A stretch of 43,925 nucleotides of DNA from Vulcanimicrobiota bacterium (GCA_019235995.1 JAFAJV010000121.1:1-43925), one strand, 5' to 3'; shown: positions 23,995 to 32,962, counted from the stretch's first letter. Program-made: numbers and translations. Notes: generated by a model from the sequence alone, not told the origin.

Positions 23995-25139
23995 TGACGC
24001 CGCTCCCGCGCTCCGAATTCGCGATAACGCAGCGTTACATTTACCTCAATCATGCCGCGGCCGGCGTGCTGCCTCAGTGCTCGACCGTTGCGATCGAGGC
24101 GTTCGTCCGGACGCACGCCGATGCCGGCGTGCTCGGCACGTATCCGTACGACGCCGCACTCCCGGAGTACCGCGAGAAGATTGGGCGTTACATCGGCGCT
24201 GCCGGCGCCGATATCGCGCTCGTTCCCAACACGAGCGCGGCTGCGAACGTCGTGGCGCTCGGCGTCGAATGGCAGCCCGGCGACGAGGTCGTCCTCTGCG
24301 ACAATGAGTTTCCCGCTAATGCCGTGCCGTGGATCGCTTTACGCAGGCGCGGCGTGGCCGTTCGGTTGCTTTCCACGCAGCGGCAACGCCTCACGCCCGA
24401 GGCGCTGAGCCGCCAGCTTTCGCCGCGAACACGCGCCGTCGCGCTTTCCTGGGTCTCGTATGGCGACGGCTACCGCCACGATCTTCGAGCCTTGGTCGAG
24501 GTCGCGCACCGAGCAGATGCTCTCCTGTGCGTCGACGCGATGCAGGGGCTCGGCGCCTTTCCGCTCGACGTGTGTGCGGACGGGGTGGATGCGCTGTATG
24601 CGGGGGGCGCGAAATGGATGCTCGGCCTGCACGGCGTAGGCTTTCTCTACGTGCGCCGGCAGCTCGGAGAACGCTTGCGTTTGGCGATGCCCGGCTGGCG
24701 TTCGCTGCAAGACATGTGGGATTTTCATGACTACGATCAGCCGTATGCGAGCGACGCGATGCGATTCGAGGGAGGCACCCCGAACCTGATCGGCGCGCTC
24801 TCCCTCGTGTCCTCGATCGGGCTCTTCGAACGCAGCGGGCCTCCTGCGATCGCCCAACACATCCTCGACTTGACGGACCGCCTCTGTGAGGGACTTCACG
24901 ATCTCGGAGCGGAGATCTGCTCGGTCCGCGGAGAAGGCGTCTCGTCGGGAATCGTAACCTTTCGGTTTCCCGGCCGCGACAGCGTCGCGGTCGGGCAAGC
25001 CCTGCTGAAAGAGGGAATCATCACGACGCACCGCAGCGAAGGCGTTAGGGTGTCGCCGCATGGCTATAACACTCCCGAAGAGATCGACGCCGCGCTGGAG
25101 GCGCTGAAGCGGCAGCTGCGCGCGCCGGTTCGGACGTAG
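23994..25139 (+). CDS. Class-V aminotransferase family PLP enzyme
   Basis: The 381-residue PLP enzyme resembles the cysteine-desulfurase/isopenicillin-N-epimerase side of class V: an N-terminal YLNHAAAGVLP, NTSAAANVVALG for phosphate binding, SWVSYGDGYRHDL, an aspartate in CVDAMQGLG, and the Schiff-base Lys207 in GGAKWMLG. The C-terminus contains RVSPHGYNTPEEI, typical of this group. Without the cysteine loop of SufS, it may desulfurate, epimerise or transaminate other substrates, so the reaction is undefined. GTG 23994 starts at the last base of the phoU stop and is preceded by only weak ribosome-binding sequence, so coupling to phoU is likely. Confidence 0.8.
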   Translation: MTPLPRSEFAITQRYIYLNHAAAGVLPQCSTVAIEAFVRTHADAGVLGTYPYDAALPEYREKIGRYIGAAGADIALVPNTSAAANVVALGVEWQPGDEVVLCDNEFPANAVPWIALRRRGVAVRLLSTQRQRLTPEALSRQLSPRTRAVALSWVSYGDGYRHDLRALVEVAHRADALLCVDAMQGLGAFPLDVCADGVDALYAGGAKWMLGLHGVGFLYVRRQLGERLRLAMPGWRSLQDMWDFHDYDQPYASDAMRFEGGTPNLIGALSLVSSIGLFERSGPPAIAQHILDLTDRLCEGLHDLGAEICSVRGEGVSSGIVTFRFPGRDSVAVGQALLKEGIITTHRSEGVRVSPHGYNTPEEIDAALEALKRQLRAPVRT

Positions 25140-25142
25140 GCG

Positions 25143-25796
25143 ATGCTCGCAGCGATGCTCGTTGCCGCGCTCGGCGGCGCGCTCTTTCCCGCCCCCGGCA
25201 CGTACCGGTACACGGCCTCGATGAACGGCCAGCCGATCGGATCCTGGTCGGTGAGCGTTACGGCCGGCGCCACGCAGACGACGCTCGACGAAACCTCGAG
25301 CGCGCAGGTGCTCGGGATGCAGCTAGCCGGAACCGCCTCGCTCGTGCTGGGGCCGGACCTCGGGCCGCTGCACTACTCCGGACGCTATCAGACGCCAAAC
25401 CAGAGCCCCAGCGTGAGCGTCACGTTGTCAGGCAGCTCGGCCACGGTCGTGGGCGCGTTGACGAGTCAGCCGCAGCAGCTCGCGCTCGCCGCGAACACGC
25501 AGCGATTCGTAGTCGTCGAGCCGGGGTTGCTCGCGGGGCTGTTCGCGCTCCCAGCGCAGATGGCGGCGTGGAAGAATCCAACCGTGACGATGATCATCCC
25601 CGCAACGGTTCAAGCCCAGGTGCTGACTGCGACCACCAGCTCTTCCTCACCGCGTCCCGCGGGACTCTCCGCGCAGGAGGCCGTGCTTTCGATCGAGCAT
25701 CCGGTCGCGCTGACGATCTGGTACGATCCCGCGACGATGGTGCCGGACGAAGTCGTCGTCCCGTCGCAAAACGCGATATTAACCCGCGTCCGCTAA
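25143..25796 (+). CDS. Secreted protein of unknown function
   Basis: The 217-residue product begins with a signal peptide (MLAAMLVAALGGALFP) and is followed by a beta-rich, Ser/Thr-rich domain (YRYTASMNGQPIGSWSV, TTLDETSSAQVLG, LHYSGRYQT). Repeated beta hairpins and the IGSW/PLHYSG pattern resemble DUF3108-like or DUF6134-like periplasmic proteins that occupy a half-barrel fold, but I am not certain. It starts 3 nt after the aminotransferase stop, so it is probably co-transcribed. No catalytic motif is visible. Confidence 0.7.
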   Translation: MLAAMLVAALGGALFPAPGTYRYTASMNGQPIGSWSVSVTAGATQTTLDETSSAQVLGMQLAGTASLVLGPDLGPLHYSGRYQTPNQSPSVSVTLSGSSATVVGALTSQPQQLALAANTQRFVVVEPGLLAGLFALPAQMAAWKNPTVTMIIPATVQAQVLTATTSSSSPRPAGLSAQEAVLSIEHPVALTIWYDPATMVPDEVVVPSQNAILTRVR

Positions 25797-25820
25797 AAAT
25801 AGTGGTTCCGGGGCGTTATG

Positions 25821-27251
25821 TTACGCAGCCGAAGCTATCGAAGAAGTCATTACAGCGTCCGTCATTCCGTGGATTAATTTCTTGTCGACGGGCGCGATTG
25901 TCGCGAGCACCCCGCCGAGGGCGACGCTGTCTTCGCCGGTGACGAAGTAGTAAGGGCAAAGTCTCACGCGTCCATCGTACTCGCGGATCTCGTCTCGCTC
26001 GCGGTCGAAGTAGCTCTGCCGGACGCGCTTGCCCTTGTGGAAGCGTTGCAAGATCCAGGGCGAGCGCTCGTACGACGAGAGCGCCATGTCGATCGTCGCC
26101 TGCCACTCTTCGCGCGTCATGTCGTCGGCGATCTTCACGCCGCGCGAGCCCCACGCCAGCTCGGAGAATCCCGACGGTTTGACGACGTAGGCGCGTTCGC
26201 TCTTGGGCAACGCGCCGAGCTGTCGAAACTCGGAGACCGGCGCCCCTGCGACCTGCAACCCGGCGATGACGCCTTGCGGTGGCATGGCGCGGGGGTCGAT
26301 CACCCAGGTCTGTGGGAAAAGGCGCAGGAGTCCCTGGTAGGGCTCGTCGCCGAGCTCGCTGCGCCACAGCGCCTCCAGCGCGTGGTGATGCAGAAGGGCG
26401 AACGCCGACTTCTCTTCGAGCGAGGCCTTCGGTGGCGGCGTCATCTTCACGCGGTTATGACGCGCGGCATAGAGCATCAGCTCCTGCTTGGGGACGTTGA
26501 AGAGGTCGAACAACTCGAAGTTGCGATAGAGGGCGTCGAGCTTCGTCTCGCGTCCGTCGTCGTGACGGATGAAGAGCCCGTCTTCGGTGAACGTCAGATC
26601 CTGTGGCCGCCGCAGCCACGCGTCGGCTGCGCGAAGACGGCGCAAGGCCGCCGCAAGCCACGCCATCTCGGCGCGGTAGTCCGCAGACTCCTCGGAGACG
26701 ATGATTGCCACCGATGGACAGTCGACGCCCGTCGCGCGGCGCAGCATCGCCGCGAAGCCCAGGGGGATGCCGTCGGCACCACCGACGCTCTCGATGCCAA
26801 GCTGACAGTACGCCTCGGTCATCGCTCCGACGAAACCCATGCCGCCGGGAATGCTGTCGAGCTCGGTCGCGACGAAACCGTCGGCAGTCAGAATGAGATC
26901 GGGACGAATCACACCCGGCAACTCCTGCTTGAAGCGGTTCTGTCTCCCCAGCTTGACGACTTGCTCCGGCTTGCCCTGATCCAGGTATTCCGCGATGAAG
27001 GAGGGCGCGGTCCCGCGGGCGCTGCGGTTATACAAATTGTTGAGCGCGCGATAGAAGGCCAGGAGCTGCGGACCAAGCCGCTCGATGGTGGCGAGCTGTG
27101 CGCCAGATAATGCGAACGGCTCGGGGCTTACGCGCCAGGCGATACGCTCGTTTTCGTCTTGAACCCGGAAGAGCCCGGGGGGTATCGCTTCATAAAGGTG
27201 GTGCGCTTGCTCGCGAGCCGTGAGATTCGGGACCGTTGCCGTACAAGGCAT
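25821..27251 (-). CDS. ATP-grasp-like enzyme (circularly permuted / glutathionylspermidine-synthase-like)
   Basis: The 476-residue protein has ELDSIPGGMGF around residue 130, YVVKPSGFSELAWGSRG around 370 (Lys of the ATP-grasp loop), and an RVRLCPYYFVTGE segment near the end. These fit an ATP-grasp ligase with permuted motifs, related in feel to glutathionylspermidine synthase and the CP-ATP-grasp group, which join a carboxylate to an amine. The acceptor and donor are unknown. ATG 27251 is chosen because the frame begins with a clean GAGG-type site (AGAGGAG, 13 nt upstream). A tiny ORF with an excellent ribosome binding site lies just before it (27270-27326). No membrane segment is seen; it should be cytoplasmic. 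Confidence 0.5.
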   Translation of the reverse strand: MPCTATVPNLTAREQAHHLYEAIPPGLFRVQDENERIAWRVSPEPFALSGAQLATIERLGPQLLAFYRALNNLYNRSARGTAPSFIAEYLDQGKPEQVVKLGRQNRFKQELPGVIRPDLILTADGFVATELDSIPGGMGFVGAMTEAYCQLGIESVGGADGIPLGFAAMLRRATGVDCPSVAIIVSEESADYRAEMAWLAAALRRLRAADAWLRRPQDLTFTEDGLFIRHDDGRETKLDALYRNFELFDLFNVPKQELMLYAARHNRVKMTPPPKASLEEKSAFALLHHHALEALWRSELGDEPYQGLLRLFPQTWVIDPRAMPPQGVIAGLQVAGAPVSEFRQLGALPKSERAYVVKPSGFSELAWGSRGVKIADDMTREEWQATIDMALSSYERSPWILQRFHKGKRVRQSYFDRERDEIREYDGRVRLCPYYFVTGEDSVALGGVLATIAPVDKKLIHGMTDAVMTSSIASAA

Positions 27252-27269
27252 AACGAAGAGCGTGCTCCT

Positions 27270-27326
27270 CTATCGACAGCCGTCGGGGATCTTGGAACTG
27301 TTAAAGGCGATGTAGCGCCGTCGCAT
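27270..27326 (-). CDS. Putative 18-codon ORF ahead of the ATP-grasp gene
   Basis: On the minus strand, AGGAGGTG precedes ATG 27326 by 2 nt, a near-perfect match to the 16S anti-Shine-Dalgarno though close to the start. The frame reads MRRRYIAFNSSKIPDGCR and stops at TAG 27270-27272, 18 nt before the ATP-grasp start. The basic N-terminus and C-terminal Cys are notable. It could be a regulatory leader peptide, a translational coupler or a substrate peptide for the enzyme. I do not recognise it, and a chance ORF remains possible. Confidence 0.4.
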   Translation of the reverse strand: MRRRYIAFNSSKIPDGCR

Positions 27327-27382
27327 ACCACCTCCTAGAGCCCGCGTCGCGGCGATTGGGTTGCAACCGGCCGTCGAAGCCC

Positions 27383-27772
27383 TCACTTGATCGTGATGGC
27401 TCCAGGGGTCAGCAGGGCCCCTTCGACCTGCACGAGCCCGTGCGAGTAGTCCAGCGTCAAGTGCAGCGTTCCGGTCAGGCCCACGCCGGTGAGATCCAAG
27501 CTCTCCAGCACGCGTGAGACGCCCTCACCGGAAAGGAAGTGGAGTTCTTCGGCGCGGCCTATGGAGCCGCGCGAAGCCGAGTACGTCAGCGTAACGGGCA
27601 CGATGATCTCGGCTGCGCCGTTGGCTCGCAGCGCTCCCGTGATGCAGTAAACGATCGTCACCGGGGCACCCTGCACCGAAAGCGTCTCCTGGCTGCATGC
27701 CGGCGCCGCTCCGGCGGTGCGAGCGGTCCCGGCCGCCAGGACGATGAACATCGTCAGCGTTCGTGCGATCAT
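27383..27772 (-). CDS. Small secreted protein
   Basis: The 129-residue product starts at ATG 27772, where a signal peptide (MFIVLAAGTARTAGAAP) begins. The mature part is beta-rich, with VTIVYCITGALRANGAAEI and LTGTLHLTLDYSHGL, and contains only two Cys residues in the mature region, which could pair. Much longer open sequence exists upstream, but that lies antisense over moaD and moaE and lacks protein-like character. Function is unknown. It is divergent from moaD with a 65-nt gap that must contain both promoters. Confidence 0.65.
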   Translation of the reverse strand: MIARTLTMFIVLAAGTARTAGAAPACSQETLSVQGAPVTIVYCITGALRANGAAEIIVPVTLTYSASRGSIGRAEELHFLSGEGVSRVLESLDLTGVGLTGTLHLTLDYSHGLVQVEGALLTPGAITIK

Positions 27773-27837
27773 CTGACTCTTCTCGACCGAATTCGGTGCG
27801 CGCCGGTGCCGTCCCCGTCCACGGGACGCACCCGATC

Positions 27838-28080
27838 GTGATCCGCGTGCTCGCCTTCGGCCGCTTGCGCGAGCTCCTGAACGCAGGCGAAACGGCCCTC
27901 GATATCCGCGCCGGCTCGCGCGTCGGCGACGCATGGTCGGCGCTGGCCGACCGTTGTCCGGCGCTGGACGAACACCGATCGTCCACGCGCATCGCCTGCA
28001 ACGGGAGGATCGTCGCGCTCGATCACGTGCTCCGCGACGGCGACGAGGTAGCGCTCCTGCCGCCCGTCGGCGGCGGCTGA
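27838..28080 (+). CDS. moaD: Molybdopterin synthase sulfur-carrier subunit
   Basis: The 80-residue ubiquitin-like protein ends in GGG, the C-terminal Gly-Gly that is adenylated by MoeB and thiocarboxylated. The IRVLAFGRLREL start and LRDGDEVALLPPVGGG end are diagnostic. GTG 27838 is the start; the frame extends upstream without family sequence. It sits 11 nt ahead of moaE, its partner subunit in molybdopterin synthase, and the adenylating enzyme follows two genes later. Confidence 0.92.
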   Translation: MIRVLAFGRLRELLNAGETALDIRAGSRVGDAWSALADRCPALDEHRSSTRIACNGRIVALDHVLRDGDEVALLPPVGGG

Positions 28081-28091
28081 AGAAGAGCGGC

Positions 28092-28514
28092 GTGTTTGCG
28101 ATCGTTCGCGAGCCGATCGAACCGCGGCGGCTCGAAGAAGCGATCCGCGCCGGCGACGGTGGCGCCGTAACTTTCCTCGGCATCGTGCGCGGCCGCGCGG
28201 AGGACGGACGGGCGGTGAGCGGCCTCTCGTATGAGGCGTTCGAGCCGCTAGCGACCAGCGAATTCGCAAAGATCGCGGACGAGGCGCGCGAGCGCTTCGG
28301 CGACGTCGCGCTCACGATCGTTCATCGCATCGGAGAGCTCGGAACGGGAGAGATATCCGTAGCCGTCGTCGCATCCGCGGCGCGTCGAGTCGCCGCGTTC
28401 GACGCTTGCCGATACGCGATCGACGAGCTGAAACGGCGAGCGCCGATCTGGAAGAAGGAGCGTTACGCCGACGGCTCCGCGCGCTGGCGCGAAAACCGCG
28501 AGAACCTTCTCTAG
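28092..28514 (+). CDS. moaE: Molybdopterin synthase catalytic subunit
   Basis: MoaE adds two sulfurs from MoaD to cyclic pyranopterin monophosphate to make molybdopterin. The 140-residue protein has GAVTFLGIVRG, YEAFEPLA and HRIGELGTGEISVAVV, with the catalytic Lys in the KRRAPIWKKE segment. GTG 28092 is preceded by a weak purine-rich stretch (AGAAGAGC) and begins right at the family N-terminus. The next gene starts at the base after the stop. Confidence 0.93.
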   Translation: MFAIVREPIEPRRLEEAIRAGDGGAVTFLGIVRGRAEDGRAVSGLSYEAFEPLATSEFAKIADEARERFGDVALTIVHRIGELGTGEISVAVVASAARRVAAFDACRYAIDELKRRAPIWKKERYADGSARWRENRENLL

Positions 28515-29228
28515 ATGGCAACGGTCGAGCTGTTTCGCCTGGCGGCCGAGCGCGATCCGCTCGCCGTGCTCTGGTACCAACCACGCCGTCCGCGCGGGGT
28601 TTCGCTCGTGGCGGGCCACGGCTACTCGTCGAGCAAACACAATTTGGACTTCCTGTGCTCGTTCTTGTCGAGCCACGGCTTCGGCGTCTACAGTCTCGAC
28701 TTTCCCGGGCACAAGCTCGGAGCGAGCGGCGGCGAACTGCGCGGCGTCGACGGCTGCATCGAAGCGATGCAGCGCGTCGTCGCCTTTGCTCGAGAACGGG
28801 GCGACGACGCCAGCTACACGCTCGGTCACAGCATGGGGGGGATGACGGCCATCTTCGCGGCGGCGCAGGACGCCGAAATCCTCGGCACGGTCGCGATCGC
28901 CACGGGCTACGGACGCCCGACCTCACTCGAGGCGCTCCAAAAGGTGGGCGCGACGGATTTCCGCGCTTCGTACGTCGTGGGTGTCACGCTGCCGGAGTTG
29001 GTCGCCGGCGTCGACGCGCGTTACGCGCGGCTGCTCCCGCGACTCGCCGGCAGGCGGGCGCTCTACGTGGCAGCTTCCCGGGACGGAATGGTCAGTCCGC
29101 GGAGCGTGCGAGAACTTTACGAACGCGCCCCCGACCCGAAGACATTTGCGATGATCGACAGCGATCATACCTATGCCGCCGAACACGCCAAGGCGACCGT
29201 GTTGGAATGGCTTCGCGAGCGTCACTGA
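28515..29228 (+). CDS. Alpha/beta hydrolase
   Basis: The 237-residue protein has the nucleophile elbow GHSMGG (Ser106), an oxyanion HGY near 35 and a C-terminal acid/His pair in SDHTYAAEHAK. VYSLDFPGHKLG is the usual strand-loop after the first helix. It resembles serine lysophospholipase- or esterase-type hydrolases. It starts immediately after moaE and overlaps the moeB start by 22 nt, so it is embedded in a cofactor operon, yet no known Moco step needs such an enzyme. Substrate is unknown. Confidence 0.8.
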   Translation: MATVELFRLAAERDPLAVLWYQPRRPRGVSLVAGHGYSSSKHNLDFLCSFLSSHGFGVYSLDFPGHKLGASGGELRGVDGCIEAMQRVVAFARERGDDASYTLGHSMGGMTAIFAAAQDAEILGTVAIATGYGRPTSLEALQKVGATDFRASYVVGVTLPELVAGVDARYARLLPRLAGRRALYVAASRDGMVSPRSVRELYERAPDPKTFAMIDSDHTYAAEHAKATVLEWLRERH

Positions 29229-30331
29229 GCTCTGCCGCGCTGCGTCGTTACAGCCGCCACCTGCTGATCCCGGAGGTCGGGCTCGTGGGCCAGGAGCGGC
29301 TCGCTTCGGCGCGGGTGCTCGTGATCGGCGCGGGGGGCCTGGGATCTCCCGCGCTGCAATATCTCGCGGCTGCGGGCGTGGGACGCATCGGCATCGTGGA
29401 CGACGACGCGGTAGACGATACGAACTTGCAGCGCCAAACGATTTTTTCAACCGGCGATCTCGGCCGCAACAAGGCGGAGGTCGCCGTGGAGCGGCTGCGC
29501 GGACTCAATCCGCTCGTCGCGTACGACCCCATCGCGCTGCGCTTCGCGGCTGACAACGCTCGGGAGCTCGTGCGCCTCTATGACCTCGCGCTGGACTGCA
29601 CGGATCGCTTCTCGACGCGCTACTTGATCAACGACGCGTGCGTTCTCGAGGGACGCGCGGACGTCTACGGATCGATCTTCCGCTTCGACGGACAGGTGAG
29701 CGTTTTCGGCGCCGCGGGTGGCCCGTGTTATCGCTGCCTATATCCCGAGGCGCCTCCGCCGGAGAGCACGCCGACCTGCGCCGAGGGCGGGGTCCTGGGG
29801 GCGCTGGCGGGCATCGTGGGTGCGTGGCAGGCGAGTGAGGCGCTGAAGGTGCTGCTTGGCATCGGCGACCCGCTGATCGGCCGTCTCGCGTTAGTGGATA
29901 GCTTGCTCGCGCGCGTAAGGGAGGTTCGTTTCGAGCGCGATCGCGACTGCGCGCTATGCGGCGACCATGCCGCGATCGTTTCTATCGAGCGGGAGGCCTA
30001 CGAAGGAACGCCGCCCGCGACCGGCGTTCCCGAGCTCGACGCGGAGCGTCTCGACGACGCGCTGCGCGAGGCGATCTTGCTGGACGTGCGAGAGCCGCAC
30101 GAGGCCGTGCTGGGCTCGATCGACGGCGCGCTGCGGATTCCGGCTTCGCAGCTCGAGGCGCGCATGTCCGAGCTCGACAGCGCCGCGCGCTACGTCGTCG
30201 CATGCCGGGTCGGCGCCAAATCGCTGTGGGCCGTGCGGCGGCTGCGTGAGGCCGGGTTCACTCGGCTGACGCATTTGCGCGGCGGCCTCCTCGCCTACGC
30301 GGCCCGCCATGCGGAGTTCGAGTTCTTTTGA
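29207..30331 (+). CDS. moeB: MoeB/ThiF-type adenylyltransferase with C-terminal rhodanese domain
   Basis: The 374-residue E1-like enzyme activates the MoaD C-terminus with ATP. The Rossmann motif is GAGGLGS (residues 41-47), the catalytic Cys191 lies in the TCAEGGVLG motif, and two CxxC pairs (Cys174/177 and Cys248/251) bind zinc. A rhodanese domain from about 275 carries a CRVGAKS loop (Cys333), so sulfur transfer to MoaD may be done in the same polypeptide. ATG 29207 is chosen as the only early start with ALRRYSRHLLIPEVG following. The last four bases (TTGA) begin the aldo/keto reductase. Confidence 0.9.
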   Translation: MASRASLSSAALRRYSRHLLIPEVGLVGQERLASARVLVIGAGGLGSPALQYLAAAGVGRIGIVDDDAVDDTNLQRQTIFSTGDLGRNKAEVAVERLRGLNPLVAYDPIALRFAADNARELVRLYDLALDCTDRFSTRYLINDACVLEGRADVYGSIFRFDGQVSVFGAAGGPCYRCLYPEAPPPESTPTCAEGGVLGALAGIVGAWQASEALKVLLGIGDPLIGRLALVDSLLARVREVRFERDRDCALCGDHAAIVSIEREAYEGTPPATGVPELDAERLDDALREAILLDVREPHEAVLGSIDGALRIPASQLEARMSELDSAARYVVACRVGAKSLWAVRRLREAGFTRLTHLRGGLLAYAARHAEFEFF

Positions 30332-31176
30332 AGTCGCGAGCGTTCGGCCCAACCGGAGCGACGCTCCCGGTCATCGGGCAAGGCACGTGGGACATGCCCG
30401 AGAGCGGCGCGAGCTGGGGCGAAGCGCAGCGCGCGCTTCGACGGGGAATCGAGCTCGGCATGACCCACATCGACACGGCCGAGATGTACGGATCGGGCCG
30501 CGTCGAGGAGTTGATCGGCGGGGCGCTCCGAGGCATCCCGCGCGACCGCTACTTCATCGCGACCAAGGTATTGCCGACGAACGCGACGTATCGCGGCACG
30601 CTGGCTGCGGCGGAGCGCAGCGTCGCGCGCCTGAAGTGTGAGTATCTCGACCTCTTTCTGCTGCACTGGCCGGGCGCTCATCCGCTGGCGGAGACGATGC
30701 GCGCTTTCGACGACCTCGTGACACGGGGCACGGTACGCTTCGTCGGCGTCAGCAACTTCGAGCCCGATGCCATGCTGGGGGCGGCCGCCCATCTGAGGGC
30801 GCCTCTGGCCTGCAACCAGGTGCTGTACCATCTCAACGAGCGCGGCATCGAGCACCGCCTCGTTCCCGTGGCCCGCGAGCTAGGCATCGCCGTCGTGGCA
30901 TACACGCCGTTCGGCCGAGGCAAGTTCCTGCGCTCCGGTCGGGCCGCGCGGGACGCGCTCGAGCGCATCGCGCGAAAGCACGCGGCGACTCCGCACCAGG
31001 TAGCGCTCGCATTCTTGACGCGCGAGGCGGATGTGTTCGCGATTCCGAAAGCCGCGAGCGTGGAACACGTCGAAGAGAATGCCGCGGCGGCGGAGCTCGC
31101 GCTCGACGCGGGCGAGATCGCCGCGATCGACGCCGCGTATCCGCGCGGCAAGGCGGGCCCGCTCGCAATGCTGTGA
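30328..31176 (+). CDS. Aldo/keto reductase
   Basis: The 282-residue NADPH-dependent oxidoreductase has the full catalytic tetrad: Asp49 and Tyr54 in DTAEMYGSG, Lys80 in ATKVLP, and His113 in LLHWPG. The barrel continues with VGVSNFEPDA and YTPFGRG, and IPKAAS marks the NADP phosphate site. Length is that of single-barrel AKRs. The start is TTG 30328 in the stop of moeB (TTGA). Substrate is not predictable; it may serve general carbonyl detoxification. Confidence 0.88.
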   Translation: MKSRAFGPTGATLPVIGQGTWDMPESGASWGEAQRALRRGIELGMTHIDTAEMYGSGRVEELIGGALRGIPRDRYFIATKVLPTNATYRGTLAAAERSVARLKCEYLDLFLLHWPGAHPLAETMRAFDDLVTRGTVRFVGVSNFEPDAMLGAAAHLRAPLACNQVLYHLNERGIEHRLVPVARELGIAVVAYTPFGRGKFLRSGRAARDALERIARKHAATPHQVALAFLTREADVFAIPKAASVEHVEENAAAAELALDAGEIAAIDAAYPRGKAGPLAML

Positions 31177-31177
31177 C

Positions 31178-32320
31178 ATGAACGCAACCGAGCTCATCGC
31201 GATCAAACGCCGTGCCGTCGAGAAAGCCAAGCAGCTCGGCGCAGGCGACGTGCGCGTGGTTGTGGCGCGCGCCGACGAGGCGTCACGGCGGCGCATGACG
31301 GCGGCGTTCCGGCGCGGGGACCTCGCGGCCTGGGGGTACGACGGTGAGTATGCGCGGCGCGCCACGGACCCCACGACGCTCCTGCCGACGGCGCGCAGCG
31401 TCGTGTGCGTCGCGTTGCCCTACGCGACCGACGCGCCCGATCTGCCGGGTCGTCTGCGCGGGCGCGTCTCGAATTACGCGTGGTCGACCGACTATCACCG
31501 CCGCCTGCGCGCGCTGCTGTCTGCCGTCGCCCGCGAGATCGACGACGCTGCGGGAGCCAAGACCACCGCGATCGCTTGCGACACGCGCCCGCTGGCCGAG
31601 CGCGCCCTCGCGGCGAGCGCCGGAGTCGGATGGATAGGAAAGCACACGAATCTGATATCGCCGTCATTGGGCTCGTTCGTTTTCTTGGGCGAGGTCGTGA
31701 CGACGCTCGAGCTTCCCTCCGACGCGCCGTTACGCAAGAGCTGCGGGGCGTGCCGGCGCTGTGTTGACGCGTGTCCCACGCGCGCGCTGCGCGGCGACTA
31801 CACGATCGACGCGAATCGCTGCATCTCGGACCTCACGCAGCGTGCCGCCGGAATTCCGGCGAGCATGCGCGCGATGCTGGGCGACTGGGTGTGGGGTTGC
31901 GATCTCTGTCAGCTGGTATGTCCACCCACGGCGTCCGCGCGGCGCGGTGCGTCGCCACACTGGAAGCCGCGCGACGCCGAAACTGCGCGCCCGGCGCTGC
32001 TCGAGCTGCTGCGGCTGCGCAGCAGCACGTTCAAGCGCCGCTTCCGCGATACCGCGATGGGCTGGCGCGGCGCCGCGGTCCTTCGCCGCAACGCTGCCGT
32101 GGCGCTGGGCAACGCGCTCGATCGCTCCGCTGTGGACGCACTGATCGAGAGCATGCGCGGCGATCCACACCCGATGGTGCGCGGCCACGCGGCGTGGGCG
32201 CTGGGACGAATCGGCTCGCCGGCTGCGCTCGCGGCGTTGCGCGGGCAGCAGGCCGTCGAAAGCGACGACGCCGTCCGCGGCGAGATCAGGTCAGCGTTGG
32301 AACCCTTTCAAGCGAGGTGA
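31178..32320 (+). CDS. queG: Epoxyqueuosine reductase
   Basis: QueG reduces epoxyqueuosine in tRNA to queuosine using cobalamin and two 4Fe-4S clusters. The 380-residue protein has CGACRRCVDACP (Cys189, 192, 195, 199) and CDLCQLVCP (Cys241, 244, 248), with the expected second-cluster Cys earlier in RCISD. VGWIGKHTNLISPSLGSFVFLGE is the family core, read here as GWIGKHTNLISP and GSFVFLGE. The last part, about residues 330-375, resembles a HEAT-type repeat (VRGHAAWALGRIGS), common in QueG. The start is ATG 31178, 1 nt after the AKR stop. Confidence 0.92.
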   Translation: MNATELIAIKRRAVEKAKQLGAGDVRVVVARADEASRRRMTAAFRRGDLAAWGYDGEYARRATDPTTLLPTARSVVCVALPYATDAPDLPGRLRGRVSNYAWSTDYHRRLRALLSAVAREIDDAAGAKTTAIACDTRPLAERALAASAGVGWIGKHTNLISPSLGSFVFLGEVVTTLELPSDAPLRKSCGACRRCVDACPTRALRGDYTIDANRCISDLTQRAAGIPASMRAMLGDWVWGCDLCQLVCPPTASARRGASPHWKPRDAETARPALLELLRLRSSTFKRRFRDTAMGWRGAAVLRRNAAVALGNALDRSAVDALIESMRGDPHPMVRGHAAWALGRIGSPAALAALRGQQAVESDDAVRGEIRSALEPFQAR

Positions 32321-32946
32321 TGATGAAATTTTTCGCGCCACTGGCGATGATCGCGACGCTCACGCTGCCGCTGCGCGCCGCGCCCGCTGGCGACCTCCTC
32401 ACGAGGATGGCGTCACTGAATCCGAACCTGCACGCCTTCACCGCGACGCTGCACGCGCGGGTCTCGATGAAGTCGTTCCCCTTTCTCACGGCCAACCTGG
32501 TCGGCACGTACTACTACAAGGAGCCGGACAAGACGAAGGTCGCCTTCACGAAGGGAGTCCCGATCGCGGGGCTGGCGTCCCAGTTCGACACGCTCTACGC
32601 CCACATCGAGAACCCGTCGCGCTGGCAGCACGTCTACGTCGTGGCGGTCGTCTCCGACGACGGCAGGACGACCGTGTTCAAGCTGACGCCGCGCAAGCAG
32701 GGCAACGTCCAGCACATTGATGCCACGGTCGACGACAAGCGTGCGACGGTCACCTCGATGCGCTGGAACTACGCGAATGGAGGCTACGCGGAAATGGCGA
32801 ATTCATACGGCCGGGTACAGGGCAACGTGCTGGTGCAGTCTCAGACGGGGCACGTGGACGAGCCGGGTTACGTCGCAGACCTGTCCTCGACGATCGACAA
32901 CTATACGATAAACCCAACGCTGCCGGACAGCATCTTCACTCAATGA
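32320..32946 (+). CDS. LolA-like outer-membrane lipoprotein-carrier protein
   Basis: The 208-residue product has a signal peptide (MMKFFAPLAMIATLTLPLRAAPA). The mature part reads LTRMASLNPNLHAFTATLHARV, then a YYKEPDKTKV motif, which resembles LolA/LolB-like carriers and DUF1571 proteins. These bind hydrophobic lipids or lipoproteins in a half-barrel. The start codon overlaps the queG stop (GTGATG). It is located just before moaA but no molybdopterin role is known. Strength of the family call is moderate. Confidence 0.6.
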   Translation: MMKFFAPLAMIATLTLPLRAAPAGDLLTRMASLNPNLHAFTATLHARVSMKSFPFLTANLVGTYYYKEPDKTKVAFTKGVPIAGLASQFDTLYAHIENPSRWQHVYVVAVVSDDGRTTVFKLTPRKQGNVQHIDATVDDKRATVTSMRWNYANGGYAEMANSYGRVQGNVLVQSQTGHVDEPGYVADLSSTIDNYTINPTLPDSIFTQ

Positions 32947-32962
32947 CGGCAATCTCGGGCAT

